Source: JAHBVY01 sp964415255
Lineage (GTDB): Bacteria > Myxococcota_A > Polyangia > Polyangiales > Polyangiaceae
Direction: 5' to 3'
Length of the DNA: 64,000 nt
NCBI GenBank assembly: GCA_964415255.1
Contig: CAYQAC010000008.1
Coordinates: 1-64,000 of the forward strand
Below, piece after piece: positions 34,372 to 43,427 of this stretch. Each line of letters opens with the position of its first letter. Within the stretch, counting starts at the first letter, position 1. The position numbers were made by a program, and so were the translations under genes. Under the pieces are notes generated by a model. It saw nothing but the letters and a program-made list of their open reading frames with translations, did not search any database and was not told the origin of the DNA.

Positions 34372-37128
34372 ATGCCTCAGACCGCCAGCGAGATCCGTCG
34401 CGCTTTCTTGGAGTTCTTCGCCGCGCGAGACCACCGCGTGCTGCCGAGCGGCCCCTTGGTCCCGCCGAACGACCCGACCCTGATGTTCGCCAACGCGGGG
34501 ATGGTCCAGTTCAAGGACCTGTTCACCGGCAAGGAGGTGCGCGACTACCGCCGCGCCACCACGAGTCAGAAGTGCATCCGCATCAGCGGCAAGCACAACG
34601 ACCTTGAGGCGGTGGGCCCCTCGCCGCGGCACCACACCTTCTTCGAGATGCTGGGGAACTTCAGCTTCGGTGACTACTTCAAGGAAGAGGCCATCGTCTA
34701 CGCTTGGGAGTTTCTCACCGGCACCCTAGGCATGCCGAAAGATCGCCTGGTGTGCACCTACTTCGCGGGTGAAGACGGCGTCCCCGCGGACACCGAGGCG
34801 CGCGATCTGTGGAAGAAAGTCACCGGCTTCGGGGAGGATCGGATCATCGGCCTCGGCAAGGCCGACAACTTCTGGCAGGCGGGGGACACCGGGCCCTGCG
34901 GCCCTTCGAGTGAGATCCACATCTACAGCGGCGGCCAAGGCCCGGTGGATTTCAGCACCTTCGGCGCTGACCAAGCGCCGGACGGCGTGGGTTGGATGGA
35001 GCTGTGGAACCTGGTTTTCATGCAGTACGAGCGCAGCGCGCCAGGCGCTGAACTCACCGCGCTCCCGCGGCCCAGCATCGACACGGGGGCGGGGCTTGAG
35101 CGCCTCGCCTGCGTGCTCCAGGGCAAGACCAACAACTACGACAGCGACCTCTTGCGCGCCTTGGTCGAGCGCGTAGCCCAGATAGTCAATAAGCCTTACC
35201 ATGGCACGATGGCGCCGGATGACGTCAGCATGCGGGTGATCGCAGATCACGCGCGACTCACGGCGTTCCTGATCTCCGAGGGGATCCTCCCGGATCGCGA
35301 CGGGCGCCCCTACGTGCTCCGGCGCGTGATGCGGCGGGCCATCCGTCACGGGCATCGTCTCGGCATTGAGCGGCCGTTCCTCCACGAGGTGGCGCTTGAG
35401 GTGGCGGCGCTGATGGGTGAGCAGTACCCGCAGCTGGTGGAGCGTAAGGAGCTCATCAACTCGGTGTCAGAGCAGGAGGAGGTGCGCTTCCGGCGCACCA
35501 TCGAGCGCGGGTTGTCGCTGCTTGAGGACCGCTTCGAGGCGCTGGGTGAGGGCGCGACGCTCCCGGGCGAAGACGCCTTCAAGCTCTACGACACCTTCGG
35601 CTTCCCCTTGGACCTCACCCAGGTGATCTGCGCGGAGCGCGGCTACCAGATCGATCTGCCGCGCTATGAAGAGGCGCTCCAGCGCGCGAAGGATCAGAGC
35701 CGCTGGGATGGTCAGGGCACACAAGTCAGCGCAGGTTACCATCAGGCGCTCGCGGCGCTCAGCGGGGAGGTGCGCTTCACCGGCTACGAGCGCACGGAGG
35801 ATGAAGGTACCTTGGTGGCGCTGCTCCGCTCGGGTGAGCTGGTGCAAGCGATCACCCGTGGGGCTGAGCCGGTCGCGCTGGAGTTGGTCTTCGACAGGAC
35901 GCCTTTCTATGCCGAGAGCGGCGGTCAGGTGGGGGACGTGGGGATCATCCGTATGGATGGCGTGGAGCTGTCAGTGACTGACACCCAGCGGCCGCTCCCA
36001 GGCCTGGTGGTGCACTCGGTTATTCTTGAGCCGCATGTTGTTCTTGAGCCGCAGGCTGAGCTTGAGCCGCAGGCTGAGCTTGAGCCGCAGGCTGAGCCTG
36101 GCGCTGGGACGCTGCGCGTGGGGAGCCGCGCGAGGCTCGAGGTGTCGCGTGAGCTGCGCGAGGCGACGCGCCGCAACCACTCGGCGACGCACCTCTTGCA
36201 CCTGGCGCTGCGTCAGGTGGTGGGGGAGCACGCGCAGCAGAAGGGCTCCCTGGTGGGGCCGCAGCGCCTGCGCTTCGACTTCACGAGCGGCGCGCCGCTC
36301 AGCCTGGAGCAGCTCCGCCAAATCGAGGACGTGGTCAACGATCGCATCCGGCTGAGCGCGCCGATTCAGACCGAGGTGCTGACGATGGAGCAGGCGCGTG
36401 AGCGCGGCGCCATGATGATCTTCGAGGAGAAGTACGGCGACACCGTGCGGATGCTCAGCATGGCTGACAGCCTGGAGCTGTGCGGCGGCACCCACGCCCG
36501 CAACACGGGGGACATCGGCCTGTTCCGCGTGCTCAGCGAGGCGGGCGTGGCGGCGGGGGTGCGGCGCATCGAGGCGCTGACCGGCAGCGCTGCGATTTCG
36601 CACCAGCGCGCGTTGGAAGATCAGCTGCTCGGCGCCGCGCGGATCGCGAAGACGACGGGCGCCGATCTGGCCGACAAAGTCGAGCGGCTCCTCACGAACA
36701 ACCGGCAGCTGGAGAAGCAGATTGAGGAGCTCCAGCGCCGCTTGCTGGAGGGCGGCGGCGCGGGGGGCATTGATGAGCTCTTGAAGGGCGCCCGCAGCGT
36801 GGGGAGCGTGAAGGTGCTGGCGGCGCGGACTGAGATCACCGAGCGCGGCGCCCTGCGTGAGCTGGCGGAGAAGCTGCGCGATCGCCTAGGAGACGCGGTG
36901 GTGCTGGTGGGGAGCGTCGCCGAGGGGAAGGCGCAGCTGGTGCTGACGGTGTCAAAGCCGCTCACGGGGCGCCTCAAGGCAGGTGAGCTGATCAAGGGCG
37001 TCGCGGCGGAGGTGGGCGGCACCGGCGGCGGGCGGCCTGACATGGCGCAGGCCGGTGGCCCCCAGCTCGATAAGCTGCCGCAGGCCTTGGAGCGCCTCCA
37101 CAGCTTGGTGGAGGCGAGCGCGCAGTGA
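34372..37128 (+). CDS. alaS: Alanyl-tRNA synthetase
   Basis: Class II synthetase charging tRNA-Ala (918 aa, somewhat longer than the usual 870-880). It starts MPQTASEIRRAFLEFFAARD. Visible motifs are RYTLMF-like PTLMFANAGMVQFKD, KHNDLEAVG, HHTFFEMLGNFSFGDYFKEE, the editing-site HSATHLLH (about 603-610) and CGGTHARNTGDIG (about 704), plus the C-Ala domain at the end. Extra length comes partly from a block of near-identical LEPQAE-type repeats (nt 36025-36096) between the aminoacylation and editing domains. murB follows 12 nt later and is probably co-transcribed. Confidence 0.97.
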   Translation: MPQTASEIRRAFLEFFAARDHRVLPSGPLVPPNDPTLMFANAGMVQFKDLFTGKEVRDYRRATTSQKCIRISGKHNDLEAVGPSPRHHTFFEMLGNFSFGDYFKEEAIVYAWEFLTGTLGMPKDRLVCTYFAGEDGVPADTEARDLWKKVTGFGEDRIIGLGKADNFWQAGDTGPCGPSSEIHIYSGGQGPVDFSTFGADQAPDGVGWMELWNLVFMQYERSAPGAELTALPRPSIDTGAGLERLACVLQGKTNNYDSDLLRALVERVAQIVNKPYHGTMAPDDVSMRVIADHARLTAFLISEGILPDRDGRPYVLRRVMRRAIRHGHRLGIERPFLHEVALEVAALMGEQYPQLVERKELINSVSEQEEVRFRRTIERGLSLLEDRFEALGEGATLPGEDAFKLYDTFGFPLDLTQVICAERGYQIDLPRYEEALQRAKDQSRWDGQGTQVSAGYHQALAALSGEVRFTGYERTEDEGTLVALLRSGELVQAITRGAEPVALELVFDRTPFYAESGGQVGDVGIIRMDGVELSVTDTQRPLPGLVVHSVILEPHVVLEPQAELEPQAELEPQAEPGAGTLRVGSRARLEVSRELREATRRNHSATHLLHLALRQVVGEHAQQKGSLVGPQRLRFDFTSGAPLSLEQLRQIEDVVNDRIRLSAPIQTEVLTMEQARERGAMMIFEEKYGDTVRMLSMADSLELCGGTHARNTGDIGLFRVLSEAGVAAGVRRIEALTGSAAISHQRALEDQLLGAARIAKTTGADLADKVERLLTNNRQLEKQIEELQRRLLEGGGAGGIDELLKGARSVGSVKVLAARTEITERGALRELAEKLRDRLGDAVVLVGSVAEGKAQLVLTVSKPLTGRLKAGELIKGVAAEVGGTGGGRPDMAQAGGPQLDKLPQALERLHSLVEASAQ
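36025..36096 (+). repeat. 18-bp tandem repeats inside alaS
   Basis: Three exact copies of CTTGAGCCGCAGGCTGAG (36043-36096) preceded by one degenerate copy (36025-36042). Each encodes LEPQAE in frame, so alaS stays open. Confidence 0.9.
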
Positions 37129-37140
37129 GGCCTGCGACGC

Positions 37141-38289
37141 TTGCCTGATCGAGCGCCCTGGCTCCTCAGTCAGCGCACCACGCTGGGCGTGGGGGGCGCG
37201 CCGCGCGCGGTGCACCTGGTGCGCACGGAGGCTGAGCTCCGCGAGCTCGCGGCAGCGCACGCGCCGGATGAGTTCAGGGTGCTCGGGGGTGGGAGCAACT
37301 TGGTGGTGGCGGATGAGGGCGTCCCTCACCAGGTGCTCGATCTCCAGCTACGCGGCGTCGAGTTTCGCGCCGCGTCGGGGAGCCAGGTGGAGGTGGCGGC
37401 GGAGGCGGGGGAGGCGTGGGACGCGCTGGTGCGGCAAAGCTGTGAGCGCGGCCTGATGGGCCTTGAGAACCTGAGCGGGATCCCCGGGCGAGTCGGCGGC
37501 GCGCCGCTCCAAAACGTGGGCGCCTACGGTCAAGAGGTGGGCGATCACCTGGCGTGGGTGGAGGCCTTCGATCTGGTGGAGCGGCGCCTTCAGCGGCTCT
37601 CCGCGAGCGAGTGTGAGCTCGGCTACCGCACCAGCCGCTTCAAGCACCGTGAGGCGGGGCGCTGGGTGGTGCTGCGCGTGGCGTTCCTGCTCGACGCGGA
37701 GGGCGCGCCCGATCTGCGCTACGCCGAGCTCGCGCGCGCGGTCGCGGCGCTGGATGGCGACGCAGCCAGGTCTTCGACCCATAAGTCAGCTGACATGACG
37801 AACGCGGGCGCTCATCGCTGGGCGACCCCAAGCCAGATCCGTGAGGTGGTGCTCGGGCTGCGGCGCGGTAAATCCATGCTCGGGCCCGAGCTCTTGGGTG
37901 AGGGTGACGAGAACCGCCGCAGCTGCGGCTCGTTCTTCACGAACCCGGTGGTGAGCGCCGAGGCCGCCCTGCTACTGACGGAGGCCGCGGCGCGCCGCGG
38001 GCTTCGGCCTGTTTCATTTCCTGATGGGAATCATCAGGTCAAGCTGGCCGCCGGCTGGCTGATCGAGCAGGCGGGGCTTCAGCGCGGCACCCGTGAGGGC
38101 AGCGTCGGCCTGTCGAGCCGTCACGCGCTGGCCTTGGTGGCGCACGCGGGGGCGACCGCGGCGGACGTGGTGCGCTTCGCCTGGCGCGTGCGACGCCAGG
38201 TGGAGGACGCCTGGGGCGTGACCTTGGTGCCTGAGCCGGTGTTCTGGGGCTTCGGTGAGCTAGACCAGGGGCTGCCGCTGCTGGCTTGA
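37141..38289 (+). CDS. murB: UDP-N-acetylenolpyruvoylglucosamine reductase
   Basis: FAD enzyme of peptidoglycan precursor synthesis that reduces UDP-GlcNAc-enolpyruvate to UDP-MurNAc. 382 residues from TTG 37141, 12 nt after alaS; no ATG or GTG fits better. Motifs: TTLGVGG, LGGGSNLVVAD (FAD-binding), GLENLSGIPGRVGGAPLQNVGAYGQE-type core (seen as SGIPGRVGG and NVGAYGQEVGD), YRTSRFK, and the C-terminal SCGSFFTNPV and NHQVKLAAGWLIEQ with the catalytic Ser. A short insertion in front of QIREV contains a palindromic GTCAGCTGAC at 37786-37795. Confidence 0.95.
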   Translation: MPDRAPWLLSQRTTLGVGGAPRAVHLVRTEAELRELAAAHAPDEFRVLGGGSNLVVADEGVPHQVLDLQLRGVEFRAASGSQVEVAAEAGEAWDALVRQSCERGLMGLENLSGIPGRVGGAPLQNVGAYGQEVGDHLAWVEAFDLVERRLQRLSASECELGYRTSRFKHREAGRWVVLRVAFLLDAEGAPDLRYAELARAVAALDGDAARSSTHKSADMTNAGAHRWATPSQIREVVLGLRRGKSMLGPELLGEGDENRRSCGSFFTNPVVSAEAALLLTEAAARRGLRPVSFPDGNHQVKLAAGWLIEQAGLQRGTREGSVGLSSRHALALVAHAGATAADVVRFAWRVRRQVEDAWGVTLVPEPVFWGFGELDQGLPLLA

Positions 38290-39060
38290 ACCTCCAGGGT
38301 GGGTCGAGGCCAAGCTGCGGTCAATGCGCGGAGCTGATACGCTAACTGCTTGTAATTATTGTGGTTGTGCTCGCGGGGGGCGATGGGGCGGTGCCGTCCG
38401 ACCCCCAAAAAATCGATGATCGCCGAGCAGGTGACTTGGGCGGCGCCGGAGCGAGCTGCTGCGATTTGGCACCCCCAGCCCGCTTGGGGCTGTGCTATCT
38501 CCCGCGCGGGAGCCGTATGCGCCCGCCTAGGTCCTTCGGCCGGCCTCGCACTGCGAGCGGTCGGGGCTACCGACGAGGGCAGCTCCCAACCGCGACTTCT
38601 CAGCTCTTCCGTTGCTCTCCTCCGTGAGAGCGTCTCAATGCTCACTCTCCAGCTCACCCCCTCCGCAAGCGGAGCAGCAACGCCTCGTGGGCGTTGGATC
38701 GCCGCCTGGTCGGATGGCGGGGTGACCACGCGGCGCGATGTGGCGTTGCGGCGCGATGTGGCGCTGCGGCGCGATGTGGCGCTGCGGCGCGATGTGGCGT
38801 TGCGGCGCGCGCACGCGCGGGTGATCGTTGGGGTGTGGGTGAGCGTTCAGCCTCACAGGGTGGCCTGCCAGTGCAGGGTATCATCAGATCGTCAGTGCGC
38901 TTGACCGTCGGCCTTCGGGCGGCGGTGGGCTCGTGGCACCTCGTGCAGGTGACCACGGGGCGCGCAGGTGACGCTGGCGCAGGGAAGTCTCGGTTCCACA
39001 CGGGAGCGCTCACGCTCCCATCACGCCTGGCGCAGAGCGCCAGGCAAGGGAACCCGTTTA
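38290..39060. other. Long intergenic region with repeats, no supported gene
   Basis: 771 nt between murB and the HARE-HTH gene. It holds a dispersed-repeat copy at 38388-38412 (degenerate, with an A-run), an 18-bp tandem array at 38731-38812, and a GTCAG-N5-TTGAC near match at about 38889. An open frame spans 38359-38904, but it is driven by the tandem array and its codon use is poor, so I do not call it. Confidence 0.6.
38731..38812 (+). repeat. 18-bp tandem array
   Basis: At least four copies of CGGCGCGATGTGGCGTTG or its C variant, starting at 38731, 38749, 38767 and 38785, with a partial fifth. Non-coding as far as I can see. Confidence 0.85.
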
Positions 39061-40719
39061 ATGACGTTCACAGAAGCTGCGGCGCAAGTGCTGCGCCTGG
39101 TGGGTAAGCCACTTCACTACAAAGAAATCACCGACGTCGCGATCGAGAAGAACCTCCTCAGCCACGTGGGTAAGAGCCCAGAGGTCACGATGGGGGCGCG
39201 GCTCGCCGCGGTCGTCAAGAAGGAGGACGAGGCCTCGCCGCTCAAGCGGGTGAAGCCGGGGGTGTTCGCGCTGCGCGAGTGGGACCAGCGGTCGATCGAT
39301 CAGGGTCTGGCCGATCGCACGCCCGCGCTCGAGTACCTCCAGAAGCGCGAGCAGAGCGGCGTGACGCCGAGCGAGCCACCCGCGGCCTCGCAGGCGAGCC
39401 ACCCAGAGCCTGAGGTGGGGGGCAAGCAGCCGGACGCCGCTGAGATCCAGCGCGCGGCGATGGCGGCTCACGCGAGTGAGTTCTTCGAGGCGGAGGCGGA
39501 CGACGATGAGCCGATCCTCGGCGACGAAGAGGAGGCGGAGGAGGCCGCGGAGTCAGACGACGAGGGCAGCCGTCGTCGTCGCAAGCGCCGCCGCCGCACC
39601 AAGGGCGGCGAGGGCTCGGACGATGACCTGCCTGGTTACACCGTGTCTGACGCGCCGGCGGACCTCGAAAAGGCCACGCTAGAAGACGCGCGTCCAGCGC
39701 GTGAGTCGCGGCGCGATCGGGGCCGCAACGACCGAAATGGCGAGCGCGGTGAGCGCGGTGAGCGGGGCGAGCGCGGTGAGCGCAACGACCGAAATGGCGA
39801 GCGTGACCGTGGTGAGCGCGGTGAGCGCAACGACCGAAATGGCGAGCGTGACCGTGGTGAGCGTGGTGAGCGTGAGCGCGGTGAGCGTGACCGTGGTGAG
39901 CGCGACGAGCGGCCACGCGAGGGCAGCCGCCGGGACCACGACGCGGATCTGTTTGAGGGTCTGTGTCAGATCATCGCGGGGCTCGATCGCCGAGGTGGCC
40001 TCGTGCCGCTGCGGCAGGTCACGGAGCAGGCTGTGCGCCGGCTCGGTCTCCCACAGGATCTGGCCCTCTCGCAGGGCTTGGTGCAGGCCTGTCTGCGCGC
40101 GGATAACCTGCGGCGGGCGGCACAGGGTGAGCCGCAGCGGGTGCGGCTCGCGGGGGGGCGCGCGGCGCTGCTTGAGCTCGCGCTCGACGGTGAGCAGCGT
40201 CGCCTCTCCGAGGAGATCCAGTCGAAGGCCGCGCGCTACGCCGCGGAGACACGCCGCGTGCTGCTGCGCCGCTTTCAAGAGCTGCCGCCGCGCGCGCTGG
40301 GCGAGCTGGTGATGCTGGTGTTCGAGCGGCTCGGTTACACGGGGCTCGCCCCGTCGCGCCGCCAGGGCAATGGGGAGCTGCACCTGATGGGTCGTAGCCC
40401 TGACTATGCCGGTGGGGTGGCGACGGCGATCGTCGTGCGCCGCGATGGTAAGGAGGTGGGGCGCGAGCGGGTCTCGGAGCTGCGTGGCTCGCTCCACCAC
40501 TATGGCCCCGCGGCGGCTGGCTTCCTGGTGACGCTCGGTCAGGTGCTGAGCGGCGCGCGGGATGAGGCGGGGGCGGTCGGCGCCGCGCCGGTGATGCTGC
40601 TCGACGGCTTGGGCTTCGCCGCGCTGTGTGAGCAGCATGGGGTGGGGGTGGTGCACCAGCGCGTGAGCTTGCCCACCTTGGACGTCGAGCTGTTTGACGC
40701 CCTGAAGGGCGGGGGCTGA
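39061..40719 (+). CDS. HARE-HTH protein with an Mrr-like C-terminal domain
   Basis: 552 residues from ATG 39061 (MTFTEAAAQVLRLVGKPLHY); an in-frame start at 38968 adds non-conserved residues. Residues 1-75 form a HARE-HTH (HB1/ASXL) winged helix, as also found in RNA polymerase delta subunit. Residues about 90-215 are acidic, then a stretch of about 70 residues repeats NDRNGERDRGERGER-like units. Residues about 400-552 recall the Mrr-type restriction fold (ELVMLVFERLGYTGL, ELRGSLHHYG, LLDGLGFAALCEQHGVGV). The usual catalytic D and QxK are not visible (IVVRRDGK instead), so nuclease activity is doubtful. A DNA-associated role is the best guess. Confidence 0.78.
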   Translation: MTFTEAAAQVLRLVGKPLHYKEITDVAIEKNLLSHVGKSPEVTMGARLAAVVKKEDEASPLKRVKPGVFALREWDQRSIDQGLADRTPALEYLQKREQSGVTPSEPPAASQASHPEPEVGGKQPDAAEIQRAAMAAHASEFFEAEADDDEPILGDEEEAEEAAESDDEGSRRRRKRRRRTKGGEGSDDDLPGYTVSDAPADLEKATLEDARPARESRRDRGRNDRNGERGERGERGERGERNDRNGERDRGERGERNDRNGERDRGERGERERGERDRGERDERPREGSRRDHDADLFEGLCQIIAGLDRRGGLVPLRQVTEQAVRRLGLPQDLALSQGLVQACLRADNLRRAAQGEPQRVRLAGGRAALLELALDGEQRRLSEEIQSKAARYAAETRRVLLRRFQELPPRALGELVMLVFERLGYTGLAPSRRQGNGELHLMGRSPDYAGGVATAIVVRRDGKEVGRERVSELRGSLHHYGPAAAGFLVTLGQVLSGARDEAGAVGAAPVMLLDGLGFAALCEQHGVGVVHQRVSLPTLDVELFDALKGGG

Positions 40720-40724
40720 GGCAG

Positions 40725-41636
40725 GTGGCGGACAGCGTGAGGCAGGCTCCACGCTCGGCGTGGGCCTTGGTGGCCCTGCTGTCCGCCTGTGCGTGTGGTG
40801 GTCCGCCGCCGTCGCAGCTCCCCTCAGCGGCGGCGGCGATTGAGCGGATGCGGGCCACCCAGGCGTGCAGCCGTGGGCTGCGCGCCGACGCGAAGATTGA
40901 TTACTTTGGCGTGGAGGGGCGGGTGCGCACCAGCGCGCTGTTCCTCGCCGCGCGCCCCGAGAGCCTGCGCTTCGACGTGCTGGCGCCGAGCAACCTCGGC
41001 ATGGCCTTGATGCTCACCACCAATGGGGAGCGCTTCGCGCTGGCGGATAACCTGAACTCGCGCTTCATCACCGGGCCGGCGCTCACCTGCAACGTGGAGC
41101 GCTTCACCCAGGTGCCGGTGCCGCCCCACGCGCTGGTGACGCTGCTCGGCGGTGAGGCGCCCATCTTGGTGCACGAACCGGGCGCGGCGACGCTCAGCTG
41201 GAGCGGGCACCTGTTCGGTGGCGGTGAGTACGTGCTGGAGCTGCGCTCGAAGCACGAGGCGACCCAGACCGTCCATTTGACGCCCTATCCCTCCGATTGG
41301 GACAAGCCGTGGCGCGAGCAGCGCCTGGAGGTGTCTTTCGTGCGCGTGGTGCAGCAGGGCTACGTGCTCTACGAGGCCACCTTGCGCGACTACCAAGCGG
41401 CGCGCACCGCAAAGCCGCTGGTCGACCCTGACGGCCTGGACCCTGACGTGCCCCCGAGCGGCCCTGCGTGCGACGCCGCGCTGCCGCGCAGCCTCCGCAT
41501 CGAGGTGCCGGAGCAGGCAAAAGACCTGACGATGCGGATCCAGAGCATCGAGCACAACCCGCCGCTCTTGAGCGGCAGCTTCGAGCAGTCCCCCGCCGGT
41601 GGCATGCAGATCGAGCGCTCGAACTGCCGCGACTGA
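40725..41636 (+). CDS. LolB/DUF4292-like lipoprotein
   Basis: 303 residues from GTG 40725. The N-terminal hydrophobic segment ends LSACACGG, giving a plausible lipobox. The beta-rich body has GLRADAKIDYFGVEGRVRTS and LRFDVLAPSNLGMALMLTT, the half-barrel pattern of LolA/LolB and DUF4292 proteins that bind lipid acyl chains. It may take part in lipoprotein insertion in the outer membrane or be a relative with another ligand. The start is 5 nt after the HARE-HTH gene stop, so the two are probably co-transcribed. Confidence 0.75.
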   Translation: MADSVRQAPRSAWALVALLSACACGGPPPSQLPSAAAAIERMRATQACSRGLRADAKIDYFGVEGRVRTSALFLAARPESLRFDVLAPSNLGMALMLTTNGERFALADNLNSRFITGPALTCNVERFTQVPVPPHALVTLLGGEAPILVHEPGAATLSWSGHLFGGGEYVLELRSKHEATQTVHLTPYPSDWDKPWREQRLEVSFVRVVQQGYVLYEATLRDYQAARTAKPLVDPDGLDPDVPPSGPACDAALPRSLRIEVPEQAKDLTMRIQSIEHNPPLLSGSFEQSPAGGMQIERSNCRD

Positions 41637-41679
41637 GGGGTGGCTCTGCGAGCAGCGCCGCGCGCTCTGAGCTCGATGC

Positions 41680-42513
41680 TCACTCGATGGCGCGGAGCAG
41701 CGCGCCAGGGCGGTCGCTGATCAGGCCATCGACCCCGAGCGCTGCCAGCCGCCGCGCCTCCGCTTCGTCGTTCACCGTCCAGGCGTTCACCACCACACGC
41801 GCCGCGCGCCACTTGGCGAGTCGCTCGGCGTCGATCAGCGCCGCCTCTGGGTGCACCGCCTCAAAGCTTGTGCGCCGGAGCACGCTCGGCCGCAGCGTCA
41901 GCGCGAGGCTCCGGCGCTGCCCTGCGTGCACCAGCCACGCGCCCGGCAGCGACGTGCCCGCGACGCCGCAGCGCCACTTCAAGGCCAGTGCCAAAGCCGG
42001 GTGGAAACTCGAGCAGAGCACGAGCGGCGCCCCCTCAGGCATCGCGCGGAGCACCGCCGCCGCGCGCCTCACGAGCGTCACGTGCTGGCGCTGCGCCAGC
42101 TTATCACCCCGAAGATCGCTCTTGAGCTCCACGTTGGCGCGCAGGTTGCGGTCGAGGCAGAGCTCGAGCGCTTGACGTAGCGTGGGCACCCGCGCCCCGC
42201 CGTCGAGCGCCACCCGCTGCAGCTCCGCCACGCTGAGCGAGTCCACGCGCCGCTCGTCGCGGCCCGCCGTCACCCGCGTCAGGGTGGCGTCGTGGATCAC
42301 CACCACCTCGCCGTCAGCGGTCAGCCGCACGTCGAACTCCACCCCGTCGGCGCCCTCTTCGTGCGCCAGGGCGAAGGCCTCCAGCGTGTTCTCAGGGGCG
42401 GCGTGACGCGCCCCACGATGCCCGTACACAAGCGGGCGCTCGCCCTCGGGGCGGCGCCAGCGCGCCCCAGCGCCTGCCGCGCGCCCTTTGCCTGAGTTAT
42501 TGAAGTGGTTCAT
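41680..42513 (-). CDS. ugpQ: Glycerophosphodiester phosphodiesterase
   Basis: 277 residues of GDPD TIM-barrel fold. The catalytic signature is intact: YGHRGARHAAPENTLEAF (His and Glu), GVEFDVRLTADGEVVVIHD (metal-binding Glu/Asp and second His), later ELKSD and WTVND near the end. It hydrolyses glycerophosphodiesters to glycerol-3-phosphate and an alcohol. The last region with GVDGLISDRP matches. No signal peptide is seen, so it is cytoplasmic. It converges on the LolB-like gene with 43 nt between stops. Confidence 0.93.
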   Translation of the reverse strand: MNHFNNSGKGRAAGAGARWRRPEGERPLVYGHRGARHAAPENTLEAFALAHEEGADGVEFDVRLTADGEVVVIHDATLTRVTAGRDERRVDSLSVAELQRVALDGGARVPTLRQALELCLDRNLRANVELKSDLRGDKLAQRQHVTLVRRAAAVLRAMPEGAPLVLCSSFHPALALALKWRCGVAGTSLPGAWLVHAGQRRSLALTLRPSVLRRTSFEAVHPEAALIDAERLAKWRAARVVVNAWTVNDEAEARRLAALGVDGLISDRPGALLRAIE

Positions 42514-42778
42514 GAGCTGGCTCCGGCGCGGTGCGCTGGGGTCAGCTCACGAGAGCACCCCTCAGAGCCTGCGTGATAGTTCGCTAACCTATGGAAATGA
42601 TTCATGAAAGTCCTAGGCTGAGGAGCCTGATGGCGGCCCCACTGCCAGCCAAGCTGCCAACCGGCGCATGAGTTTGGCTGGCGGCCCTCACCGTGCGGCT
42701 CTAAAAGGCGGGGGCCGCCGGCCGCTCGCCGGCGCTCAGGTTTCATTGGCGGGTTCACCCGTCGAGGGAGGCGTTCAG

Positions 42779-43411
42779 ATGGCGCGTTGGTCTGGTGTTT
42801 TGGTGATAGCGGTGATGGGGACGATCGCGGCGGTGGGCTGCCGCAAGAAGGATGAGCCTGAGCCGCAGCTGTCGGGGCAGGGTCAGCCTTCGCCGTACGC
42901 GCAGCCTACCGCGACCGCGCAACCCACCGCCACGGCGCAGCCCGCGGCGGACCCGAACCTGCTCCAGTCGATCCTCGCTGGCGCGCTGTCGGGGGCTCAG
43001 GCCACGCTCGGCGCGGTCACCGGGGGTGAGGTGGGGCCGATCCAGAGCGGCATCCAGATGCAGGCTGGTAACGTGGCGAAGGGCGCGCGCCCTGAGGGTG
43101 AGCTGATGAGCGCCAAGCTGGCGGAGAACGGCCACGCTCAGGCGCAGGTCACGCTGCAGCCAGGGCGCTGCTACACGGTGATCGGCTTCGGTGGCCTCGG
43201 CGTGTTTGAGTACGCCATCAACCTGACCACCTCGCCCCCACTGCCGCCGCAGGTGATCGCGCAGAGCCAGCCGGGCGCCGCGAACCAGCCGGTGGTGGGC
43301 GCGAACGAGAGCTGCATCCGTAACCCCACGCCGGTGCCGATGCCCGTCACCGTGGACATGCACCTCGTGAAGGGGCAAGGCATGGTGGGCGCTCAGGTGT
43401 ACGCGAAGTAG
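42779..43411 (+). CDS. Small lipoprotein, paralogue of the next gene
   Basis: 210 residues from ATG 42779 with GGGAGG upstream; the open frame from 42668 is not needed. Lipobox AAVGCRKK (Cys about 20), then a Pro/Thr/Ala linker (ATAQPTATAQP), then a globular region with the motif RCYTVIGFGGLGVFEYAINL and the ending VGAQVYAK. The next gene has KCYSVIAQGGPGIIELDIEI and ends VAAQVFMK, so the two are tandem duplicates. Function unknown; the CYxVI plus paired cysteine suggests a disulfide. Same-operon layout. Confidence 0.8.
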   Translation: MARWSGVLVIAVMGTIAAVGCRKKDEPEPQLSGQGQPSPYAQPTATAQPTATAQPAADPNLLQSILAGALSGAQATLGAVTGGEVGPIQSGIQMQAGNVAKGARPEGELMSAKLAENGHAQAQVTLQPGRCYTVIGFGGLGVFEYAINLTTSPPLPPQVIAQSQPGAANQPVVGANESCIRNPTPVPMPVTVDMHLVKGQGMVGAQVYAK

Positions 43412-43427
43412 CATTGAAGGCACATCC

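Noticed and set aside
38359..38904. Possible 181-residue gene in the murB/HARE-HTH gap
   Set aside because: It crosses a dispersed repeat and an 18-bp array; no ribosome binding site or conserved motif.
39679..40752. 357-residue minus-strand open frame opposite the HARE-HTH gene
   Set aside because: Generated by the repetitive Arg/Glu/Gly codons of the plus-strand gene.
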